From: an uncultured Prevotella sp.
GTDB taxonomy: Bacteria; Bacteroidota; Bacteroidia; Bacteroidales; Bacteroidaceae
Assembly (NCBI GenBank): GCA_938023885.1
Contig: CALJCU010000041.1
Location: forward strand, 1 to 10,157
Reading direction: 5' to 3'
Length of the DNA stretch: 10,157 nt
Part shown: positions 1 through 5,617 of the stretch, piece after piece
Numbering within the stretch: position 1 is the stretch's first letter
Layout: the number at the start of each line of letters is the position of its first letter
Program-made: the position numbers and the translations under genes
The notes under the pieces: model-generated
Databases searched by the model: none
What the model saw: only the letters and a program-made list of their open reading frames with translations
Told to the model about the DNA's origin: nothing

Positions 1-2
1 AA

Positions 3-630
3 TGCAGCGTAGACGGTACATGGCAACAAGGCACTGCCGCTTACGACAAACGCGGCGTGGCAGCTTTCGTTCCCGTTTGGAAATCAGAGAACTGTATCCA
101 GTGTAACAAATGTGCCTTCGTTTGTCCTCACGCAACTATCCGTCCGTTCGTCCTCAATGAGGAAGAGCTCAAAGGTTTCAAGGGCAAAACGATCGACATC
201 AAGGCTCCTGCAGCTCTAAAGGGCATGCACTTCGTTCAGCAGGTGAACGTGCTCGACTGTCTCGGTTGCGGCAACTGTGCCGATGTTTGTCCAGGTATGC
301 GCGGTAATAAGGCACTCGAAATGGTTCCGTTCGACAGTCAGCTCGACCAGGCCGACAACTGGGACTACTGCGAGAAGAACGTAACGTCTAAGCAAAACCT
401 CGTAGACATCAAACAAAGCCCGAAGAACAGCCAGTTTGCTACTCCGCTCTTCGAGTTCTCCGGTGCTTGTGCAGGCTGCGGTGAGACTCCATATGTGAAA
501 CTTATCTCTCAGCTTTTCGGTGACCGTGAGATGATCGCCAACGCTACCGGTTGCTCGTCTATCTACTCTGCTTCTGTTCCTTCTATGCCTTACTGCAAGA
601 ACGAGAAGGGGCAGGGGCCTGCCTTCAACA
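3..630 (+). CDS. nifJ: Pyruvate:ferredoxin (flavodoxin) oxidoreductase, internal fragment
   Basis: This enzyme oxidatively decarboxylates pyruvate to acetyl-CoA and CO2 in the cytoplasm, passing electrons to ferredoxin or flavodoxin. The frame is open from base 3, so the gene enters from the left; the GTG at 57 is internal and not a start. Two ferredoxin-type 4Fe-4S motifs are visible, CIQCNKCAFVCP (about 93-138) and CLGCGNCADVCPG (about 256-295). The start of the thiamine diphosphate domain follows, with GACAGCGETPY near 460-490 and ATGCSSIYSASVPSMPY near 540-595. The family is about 1,200 residues long and this covers only about 210 in the second half. The sequence fits the family up to GPAFN and then stops being NifJ at 630/631, where a CRISPR repeat begins; the rest of the thiamine diphosphate domain, including its GDG motif, is missing. 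Identity is confident from the motifs. Whether the truncation is biological or an assembly joint is undecided. Confidence 0.93.
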
Positions 631-725
631 GTTTTAATCGCACCTTTATGGAATTGAAATACCCCAATGGCGAAGCGGAGATCATCAAAGTGACGGTTTT
701 AATCGCACCTTTATGGAATTGAAAT
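631..725 (+). CRISPR. CRISPR mini-array fragment: two 30-nt repeats, one 35-nt spacer
   Basis: Two identical 30-nt repeats lie at 631-660 and 696-725, starting GTTTTAATCGCACC and ending GGAATTGAAAT, separated by a unique 35-nt spacer at 661-695. A repeat that opens with GTTTTAAT and closes with ATTGAAA plus C or T is the form common in type I-B and some type III systems, including those of Bacteroidetes. The ATTGAAAT end would be the crRNA 5' handle, so the crRNA strand is + and the leader should lie to the left. No leader is there: nifJ coding sequence abuts the first repeat, and no third repeat occurs at the expected distance on either side. No cas gene is in the window. The exact repeat identity, spacer length and abrupt change of sequence identity on both sides make a CRISPR origin much more likely than a chance duplication. 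Confidence 0.85.
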
Positions 726-925
726 CGTGGAAGGCCGGCAAGTCGGTAAAGGTCAAGTGCATGGAGCGTGAGGCCACGATCCCTTATCTGAGCGGCTCGT
801 TCGTGCTCACCCAGGTGGAGGAGGAAGCCCCCGCCAATGACGACACGACCTTCAAGGGCACGCTCAAGAACGACGGTGAGCCGGACTCTATCGACGAGAC
901 CCAGATCACCGAGACCGCAGTGTAA
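726..925 (+). CDS. Probable phage tail-tube (major tail) protein, C-terminal fragment
   Basis: Only the last 65 or so residues are present. The frame is open through the preceding CRISPR repeat, but the ATG at 713 lies inside the repeat and cannot be the native start; phage sequence begins at about 726 with WKAGKSVKVKCMEREA. The fragment ends in a flexible acidic tail (EEEAPANDDTTF, then NDGEPDSIDETQITE). The tail-tube assignment is by position: it lies directly before a tail assembly chaperone with a frameshift site and upstream of the tape measure gene, the usual place of the tube gene in long-tailed phages. The short sequence carries no diagnostic motif visible by eye, so this is inference from gene order. 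The first 35 or so bases (726-760) may also be a CRISPR spacer identical to the phage gene. A strong terminator follows. Confidence 0.5.
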
Positions 926-962
926 CGGCTTTCTTCAAGCACATAATAAATCATCGATCCAG

Positions 963-996
963 GGGCGGAGCGGCTATCGACCGTCCCGCCCTTTTT
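963..996 (+). terminator. Intrinsic terminator after the tail-tube gene
   Basis: An 11-position stem pairs 963-973 (GGGCGGAGCGG) with 981-991 (CCGTCCCGCCC), with one A-C mismatch and one G-U pair, a 7-nt loop CTATCGA, and a run of five T at 992-996. It starts 38 bases after the tail-tube stop. This has all parts of a Rho-independent terminator on the + strand. It would stop or thin transcription between the tube gene, whose product is needed in many copies, and the chaperone, tape measure and tip genes. Confidence 0.75.
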
Positions 997-1002
997 CATT
1001 GC

Positions 1003-1021
1003 GCATCAGCATTGCTGATGC
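1003..1021 (+). other. Perfect 8-bp intergenic hairpin with ATT loop (copy 1)
   Basis: GCATCAGC-ATT-GCTGATGC is a perfect inverted repeat lying 45 bases before the chaperone start and just after the terminator. There is no T run after it, so it is not a second intrinsic terminator. It has the same design as the hairpin at 5573-5591, including the ATT loop and the outer GCA/TGC ends. The downstream sequence is also similar (CTACGAGACACA here, TTACTCAACACC there). It could protect a processed mRNA 5' end or serve as a processing site; the role is not known. Confidence 0.6.
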
Positions 1022-1065
1022 CTACGAGACACAATAACCGATAGCAACAATAAACAATACGCAAC

Positions 1066-1371
1066 ATGAGAACGATAAAGATCACTATTGAGAACAAGGA
1101 ATATCCCATGCGGGCAACCATGGGAGCGATGGATATCTTCAGGAAGGAGACAGGTAAGGACCCGTCCGAGATGCGGCAGGACAGCCCTGTTGATATTGCC
1201 GTCTTCATCTACGGCTGCGTGAAGAGCGCATGCCGTAAGGACAAGGTGACTTTCCCTTACTCCCTTGAGGAATTCGAGGATAGTGTTGACATCGACACAA
1301 TCATCGGATGGAGTGATGAGCTTAGCAAGCTCACCCCACAGTCGGATGATCCAAAAAAAAAGGGCAAGTAG
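1066..1371 (+). CDS. Tail assembly chaperone, short form (gpG-like)
   Basis: A 101-residue cytoplasmic assembly factor that, by analogy with lambda gpG, coats the tape measure protein and recruits tube subunits, and is absent from the finished virion. The N-terminal part reads MRTIKITIENKEYPMRATMG, followed by a helical region with FRKETGKD and VDIAVFIYGCVKSACRK, and an FPYSLEEFED segment. This pattern is familiar from chaperones of Bacteroidales phages. The frame ends in PKKKGK and a TAG at 1369-1371, immediately after a run of nine A. The start ATG at 1066 follows an A-rich leader with no clear ribosome binding site, usual for Bacteroidetes. The following overlapping frame is its extension by -1 frameshift. 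Position between tube and tape measure genes supports the call. Confidence 0.75.
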   Translation: MRTIKITIENKEYPMRATMGAMDIFRKETGKDPSEMRQDSPVDIAVFIYGCVKSACRKDKVTFPYSLEEFEDSVDIDTIIGWSDELSKLTPQSDDPKKKGK

Positions 1372-1718
1372 CGACCTATGGCGAGCTCTTCGGTTACGGT
1401 GTCGGAGTTGTCGGATTGTCCGTTGACGACTTCCTTGACATGGATACCGACGACTTCGATGCCGTGTGCAAGAGTTTCGGAAACCACGAGGAACAGCTCG
1501 AGCGTGAAAGGTGGGAACGTATGAGACTGTTGGGACTCATGACCGTTCAGCCATGGTCGAAGAAGAAGCTGACCGCCGAGAAACTCCTTCCTCTTCCGTG
1601 GGACAAGCAGGACGGCACCCTGAAGGATGCCGCACAGAGCTGCGAAAAACGGCTCAGCAAGGAAGAGCACATGAAGCGGGCTGTGGAGATGCTGAAACTG
1701 TTAGGTGATAAATACTGA
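1066..1718 (+). CDS. Tail assembly chaperone, frameshifted long form (gpGT-like)
   Basis: The -1 frame is open from the nine-A run to the TGA at 1716-1718 and has no ATG before 1440, so it is best read as a translational extension of the 1066 gene. A -1 slip at 1356-1362 gives a fusion of about 217 residues: 99 from the zero frame, then 118 starting GQVATYGELFGYG. The extension holds an acidic stretch (SVDDFLDMDTDDFDAVCKSF), a charged helix (HEEQLERERWERMRLL), then VQPWSKKKLTAEKLLPLPWD. That last kind of segment recurs in the second chaperone of Bacteroidales phages. In lambda, gpGT is made in a few percent of translations and its T domain binds the tube subunit. The ratio here cannot be judged from sequence. 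Internal starts (TTG at 1416, ATG at 1440) are the less likely alternative. Confidence 0.72.
1356..1362 (+). promoter_or_regulatory. -1 ribosomal frameshift site (A AAA AAG) in the chaperone gene
   Basis: Nine consecutive A residues (1353-1361) followed by GGG contain the heptamer A AAA AAG in the zero frame, the most efficient bacterial -1 slippery sequence and the one used in dnaX. The zero-frame stop lies two codons further on, at 1369-1371. A 7-bp hairpin (TGAGCTT-AGC-AAGCTCA, 1317-1333) lies about 22 bases upstream. I see no convincing downstream stimulatory stem. Confidence 0.75.
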
Positions 1719-1719
1719 T

Positions 1720-2256
1720 ATGAGCACGACGATATACGACGACCCGTCGAAATACAAGGGTAAGGAATGGGACGAGCTGCTTCAGGTCTTCAACAAACGA
1801 GACTTGAAAGCATCTCTGAAGGGCGCGTACCGTATGGCAGGCAAGGAGATTCTTCAGATAGCCCGCCAGAAGCTTATGTCGAGCGGCATAGCCCATGCCT
1901 CGAAACTCAAGAAGGACATAAGACTGAGGGTCTATCCCCGTGGGAGCGGCTTTATGATCACGGTCAAGCCCCACGGCAGAACGCAAGGCTATCATACCAA
2001 CAGGTTCGGCTTGCAGAAGCCGGTGGTGATGTGGGCAGAGGAAGGAACGAAAGTGAGATACGTCCGTAAGGGTGGCGGTCAGAAGGTGCAGACCTCCGAC
2101 GGCAAATGGGTCACCTTAGGCAGAAGAAGAGGGCAGATGCCCGCTTACCATTTCTTAGACGGCATAGAGGATAAGGGCGGTCCTATTATAGAGCGTGATT
2201 TGACTCCGGCTATAGAGAGCCAGGTTATGAAGAGAGCTTCCCGGTACGGATACTGA
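1720..2256 (+). CDS. HK97-gp10-like tail completion / minor tail protein
   Basis: A 178-residue basic protein that begins one base after the chaperone stop (TGATATG), which implies translational coupling. I chose the ATG at 1720 over the in-frame GTG at 1705 because AGGTGA at 1703-1708 is placed as a ribosome binding site for 1720. Residues about 25-55 form a helix ending in SSGIAHASKLKKDIRLRVYP, followed by beta-rich sequence (GFMITVKPHGR) and a glycine/lysine loop (VRKGGGQKVQTSDGKW). It ends MPAYHFLDGIEDKGGPIIER and a C-terminal helix. Helix, SxxxKxxIRxR, beta strands and a closing aromatic-Leu-helix segment recall the gp10/gpZ family, which caps the head-proximal end of the tail tube. Those genes usually precede the tube gene, whereas this one follows the chaperone, so the assignment rests on weak sequence resemblance. 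Confidence 0.5.
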   Translation: MSTTIYDDPSKYKGKEWDELLQVFNKRDLKASLKGAYRMAGKEILQIARQKLMSSGIAHASKLKKDIRLRVYPRGSGFMITVKPHGRTQGYHTNRFGLQKPVVMWAEEGTKVRYVRKGGGQKVQTSDGKWVTLGRRRGQMPAYHFLDGIEDKGGPIIERDLTPAIESQVMKRASRYGY

Positions 2257-2259
2257 ATA

Positions 2260-2499
2260 TCAGTCGACGAACCAAGGGAATGAAGAAGAACAGTCGATGT
2301 TAGTGCAAGCAAGCAGAGCCAGCGGAGGCACGATGAAGAAGATAGCAATGAAAGCATCCGCCGCCAGTTTAATGTTTCCGCAGTTAAAAGCCGTGATGTA
2401 CACGATAACATCAACTACGAGAAGTAATCCAAGAACAACTGTAGTCTTTTCCGACAGCTTTCTGTTCTTTCTTTTTCTTTCTTCAGACTTTTTGCTCAT
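2260..2499 (-). CDS. Small two-helix membrane protein, antisense to the tail operon (moron candidate)
   Basis: A 79-residue protein, the only minus-strand gene I accept. The N-terminus is very basic (MSKKSEERKRKNRK). Two hydrophobic stretches follow, about residues 20-40 (VVLGLLLVVDVIVYITAF) and 48-68 (ADAFIAIFFIVPPLALLAC), joined by a short loop with one Cys. The charge pattern predicts both ends in the cytoplasm. It fills the gap between the gp10-like gene, with which it converges at 3 bases, and the tape measure gene, with which it diverges; no + strand reading of this gap is plausible. A promoter half-site lies upstream. This layout is typical of a moron, an independently expressed gene dropped into a structural operon, often for lysogen protection such as superinfection exclusion. 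A small holin is an alternative, though the basic N-terminus and isolation from any endolysin do not favour it. Confidence 0.5.
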   Translation of the reverse strand: MSKKSEERKRKNRKLSEKTTVVLGLLLVVDVIVYITAFNCGNIKLAADAFIAIFFIVPPLALLACTNIDCSSSFPWFVD

Positions 2500-2524
2500 A
2501 CTGAGATTTTGTTATTTTCACAGG

Positions 2525-2532
2525 CAAAGATA
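2525..2532 (-). promoter_or_regulatory. Possible Bacteroidetes -7 promoter element for the antisense gene
   Basis: On the minus strand this reads TATCTTTG, an exact match to the Bacteroidetes TAnnTTTG -7 element, 25 bases before the ATG of the small membrane protein. Transcription would start about 15-20 bases before the start codon. I do not see a good TTTG -33 element at the usual distance, so only half of the promoter is supported. The surrounding gap is AT-richer than the flanking genes. Confidence 0.4.
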
Positions 2533-2572
2533 TGTATAATCGCCAATACTGTTGTAATAAAATAAGAAAAAG

Positions 2573-5566
2573 ATGGCAAAGGACATAAAATTTAACATAA
2601 AGTTAAACATCGACGGTAAGAATGTTGTTGTCCAGGCCTCGGAGAGTGTGAGAGAGCTTCAGCGCCATCTCGCCGCCGCCAAGACTGGCAGCGAGCGTTT
2701 GGGCGCAGCCCTTATCCGTTTCAACCAAGCGTCGCGTGTCTTTTCAAATATCAGTGACTCCTTAGGCTCTCTTAACGGCGTTATGTCCGGTTATATCTCC
2801 AAGGCAAATGCCGCCACGGAGGCTCAGACGAAGCTGACTACCATCATGCGCCAGCGTATGGGGGCCACGGAGGCTGATACGGCTGCTATAAACGGGGCGG
2901 TGGCAGCACAGACCAAGTTAGGTATCGTAGGGGGTACAGTGCAGCGCAGCGGTCTTCAGCAACTGGCCACCTTCGCTTCTCATCGTGCGACCTTGGAGAC
3001 GTTGCTTCCGGCGATGAACAACCTCCTTGCCCAGCAGAAAGGGTTGAACGCCACGAGCGAGGACGCGGTAGGCGTGGCCAACCTCATGGGTAAGGCGTTG
3101 ATGGGTAATGTCGGTGCGCTCACTCGTGTAGGTATAACTCTTACTGATCACCAAAAAGAGCTCATCAAGACAGGTGATGAGTACACAAGAGCCACGACGC
3201 TTGCTCAGGCCATCACCGACAATGTGGGCAACATGAATTCGGAGCTTGCCAAGACAGACGCGGGTAAGGCGAAGAAGGCCCAGATGGCCTTTGCGAGCCT
3301 TGAGGTGACAATCGGCAAAGCGATAGCTCCATTTCAGGGTCTTATGAATGAGTTTACGCAGATAGGCTTTGCCATTGGCGGCGCAGGTCAATTGGTCACA
3401 GCTATGGGAGGTCTGTCCCGTGCTATCGGCATAACGACACTTGTCACGTCTATGTGGCATGCGAGGACAGTTATGAGTACGGCTGTCACTAACCTTTTCG
3501 CAGCAGCACTGAATGGTGCATCCGTAGGCGCAACGACGCTGAAATTTGCCCTTAGAGGCTTAATGTCTGCGACTGTCATAGGTGCGGCAGTAACGTTGTT
3601 AAGTATCGGCTTAGAGAAACTCATCAACCGTTTCTTCGGAGCCAGTGAGGCTTCCGATAAGCTAAAGCAGTCTGTTCAGAGCACCGGTGATTCCTTCCGG
3701 CAGCAGGTCAGTCAGTCTCTGGCGCCTACGTTAGCGAAGTACCAGGAGCTACAGACGAAATGGAAGTCTCTGAAGAGTGTACATGAGAAAAACCAGTTTA
3801 TCAAGACCAACAAGGATGCCTTCCGGCAGTTAGGGGTCAGCATCGACGGCGTAGGCCAGGCAGAAAATTTCTTTGTGAAGAACACCAAGAGTGTTGAGGA
3901 TGCCATGTATGCCCGTGCCGAAGCTGCCGCAGCAGCGGCACTGGCAGCACAAAAGATGCAGCAGGCACTCGAACTTCAGGACAAGATCGCGAAAGACAAG
4001 GAACGCGACAAGAGCAACTATAAGAGAACCCACCATACCGGCCGTACCGGTGAAGACCTTGCCACGGATGCCCTCATAGACAACGGCGGTATCAAGGTAA
4101 CGAGCGGACTTACACGGTCACATGAGAAGCAGCTTGCATCTGTCAACAAGGATATCAATGCGCTTAACAAGCGAGGAGCAGCCGCCACCATCCGCGCCGA
4201 CAAAGGTTTGGGGCCTTATGCCTCTCACGGCACGTCGTCAGGTGGTGGTAAATCGACAGGTGGCGGCGGTCATACAACGAACGCCGGAGGCGATACAGAC
4301 AAGAAGGCGCTCATGGGTTCCCTCGACTGGTACGACCAGCAGATGGATAAGCTTCGCAAGCAGATATACGCCACAAACGACGTAGCCACGGCACAAGGCT
4401 TGCAAGCGCAATATGTTGACCTTGAGCAGAAGTTGAAGAGCCTCAAAGTAAGCATCGGCCTTGAACAGCCTGAGCAGAAAGAAGTAAAGACCTACTTAGA
4501 GCAGCTTCAGGACAAACTTAAAGAGGCTCAGAAGCAGATGGACAACGCAGCGACCATCGAGGCACGTGTGGCAGCATCCGCCAATATCGACGATATACAG
4601 CATCAGATAGACGTAGCCACCAGGGGCGAAGTCACCATTGCAGCCGACGTGGAGCCGTCCTACATGGTTAAGGGCTCGGAGGCGGACAAGCGTCAGAGCT
4701 ATCAGAACGCCCAAAGCAAAGCTTCCAATGTGCAGAGCATGTACGATGCGGGTATCATCAGCAAGGAAGAGGCGGAGAAGCGTATCAAGGCTATCAATGA
4801 TGACCTCAGGAAGTTAGGCTCGAATATCAAGCCGGTCAAGTTGCAGATAGATACCGACGATATTGACAAGACTCGTGAGGCGCTTCAGAACTTAGGATCA
4901 TCATGGGGAGGGATTAATCAAGTGGCTACCGGCATCCTCGATATGGTGGACATGTTCAAGAAAGCGCACAAAGCAAGTCAGCAGGCGGAAAACGACTCTG
5001 ACGGAGCTGGTAAGAGCTTCAATGCTCTTGGTAGCTATGCTGCGGCGGGGGCAACCGGATTAGCCGCTGTCGGTGGAGGGCTTCAGCAGATTGGAGGTGA
5101 CGGCGCAGCAGCCAAGGCGGGCGCAGTAATGGCTGCTATCGGTCAGATCATCCTCGGTTTTGCCACCTATACGGCCGAGAGTGCCAAGTTAGGCCCGTGG
5201 GGATGGATAGCAGCTATTGCAAGCGGTACTGCTATCCTCGCGTCCACCATCGCCACCGTAAAAGGCTATGCGGCTGGCGGTGTACTGACCGGCCCTACAT
5301 CCGATGGTGACAAGATTCTCTTCCGTGGCAATGCCGGTGAGATGATCTTCAATACCGCACAGCAGCGCAGGCTCTATGCCATCGCCAACGGCAACTATCT
5401 TCCGAAGCTGCCCCAGATGCAGACGGTGAAGCCGAAGGTGGATAATATGGGTGATTTTACACAGACAGTAACTATCAGTGTACAGGGGAAACTCAAGGGC
5501 AGTGACATGGAACTGATGGGTAAGAACACCCGCTCGTTGGCATCGAAGATAGGGAAACGATGGTAA
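2573..5566 (+). CDS. Phage tail tape measure protein
   Basis: A 997-residue protein that sets tail length and is ejected with DNA. The N-terminal 120 residues are helical and basic (SVRELQRHLAAAKTGSERLG). Hydrophobic segments lie at about residues 263-290 and 323-351 (ALRGLMSATVIGAAVTLLSIG), and a third region rich in Gly, Ala and Ile lies at about 820-903. Between them are an Ala-rich helix (about 446-482), a glycine linker (about 555-575, with SGGGKSTGGGGH) and coiled-coil stretches (about 583-685). The C-terminus carries GGVLTGPTSDGDKILFRGNA, then GEMIFNTAQQRRL, a closing segment common in tape measure proteins of Bacteroidetes prophages. At roughly 0.15 nm per residue a tail of about 150 nm would be expected (inference). 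The ATG at 2573 follows an A-rich leader (AATAAGAAAAAG). No peptidase or lysozyme domain is evident. Size, composition and place make this a confident call. Confidence 0.92.
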   Translation: MAKDIKFNIKLNIDGKNVVVQASESVRELQRHLAAAKTGSERLGAALIRFNQASRVFSNISDSLGSLNGVMSGYISKANAATEAQTKLTTIMRQRMGATEADTAAINGAVAAQTKLGIVGGTVQRSGLQQLATFASHRATLETLLPAMNNLLAQQKGLNATSEDAVGVANLMGKALMGNVGALTRVGITLTDHQKELIKTGDEYTRATTLAQAITDNVGNMNSELAKTDAGKAKKAQMAFASLEVTIGKAIAPFQGLMNEFTQIGFAIGGAGQLVTAMGGLSRAIGITTLVTSMWHARTVMSTAVTNLFAAALNGASVGATTLKFALRGLMSATVIGAAVTLLSIGLEKLINRFFGASEASDKLKQSVQSTGDSFRQQVSQSLAPTLAKYQELQTKWKSLKSVHEKNQFIKTNKDAFRQLGVSIDGVGQAENFFVKNTKSVEDAMYARAEAAAAAALAAQKMQQALELQDKIAKDKERDKSNYKRTHHTGRTGEDLATDALIDNGGIKVTSGLTRSHEKQLASVNKDINALNKRGAAATIRADKGLGPYASHGTSSGGGKSTGGGGHTTNAGGDTDKKALMGSLDWYDQQMDKLRKQIYATNDVATAQGLQAQYVDLEQKLKSLKVSIGLEQPEQKEVKTYLEQLQDKLKEAQKQMDNAATIEARVAASANIDDIQHQIDVATRGEVTIAADVEPSYMVKGSEADKRQSYQNAQSKASNVQSMYDAGIISKEEAEKRIKAINDDLRKLGSNIKPVKLQIDTDDIDKTREALQNLGSSWGGINQVATGILDMVDMFKKAHKASQQAENDSDGAGKSFNALGSYAAAGATGLAAVGGGLQQIGGDGAAAKAGAVMAAIGQIILGFATYTAESAKLGPWGWIAAIASGTAILASTIATVKGYAAGGVLTGPTSDGDKILFRGNAGEMIFNTAQQRRLYAIANGNYLPKLPQMQTVKPKVDNMGDFTQTVTISVQGKLKGSDMELMGKNTRSLASKIGKRW

Positions 5567-5572
5567 TATAGG

Positions 5573-5591
5573 GCACGCGCATTGCGCGTGC
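5573..5591 (+). other. Perfect 8-bp intergenic hairpin with ATT loop (copy 2)
   Basis: GCACGCGC-ATT-GCGCGTGC begins 7 bases after the tape measure stop and ends 26 bases before the hub start. It is a perfect GC-rich inverted repeat without a following T run, so not a typical terminator. Compared with the hairpin at 1003-1021, the middle three bases of each arm differ (TCA/TGA there, CGC/GCG here) but still pair, while loop and ends are kept. Confidence 0.6.
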
Positions 5592-5617
5592 TTACTCAAC
5601 ACCAAAAATGACAGACG

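Noticed and set aside
713..925. Open frame starting at ATG 713 as a complete small gene
   Set aside because: The ATG and first codons are the end of a CRISPR repeat; an identical ATG is in the first repeat. The protein begins in the middle of a phage tail gene, so it is a fragment.
2491..2520. Possible + strand promoter (TTTG, 18 bases, TATTTTCA) for the tape measure gene
   Set aside because: The -7 element matches TAnnTTTG at only 6 of 8 positions in an AT-rich stretch where such matches are easy to find; too weak to list as a feature.
2297..2539. + strand 80-codon frame in the gap before the tape measure gene
   Set aside because: It overlaps the minus-strand membrane protein, and its product looks like a reverse reading of that gene, with a Phe/Leu/Ser-rich end made from a pyrimidine tract.
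5573..5596. Intrinsic terminator after the tape measure gene
   Set aside because: The hairpin is perfect but is followed by TTACTCAAC rather than a T run.
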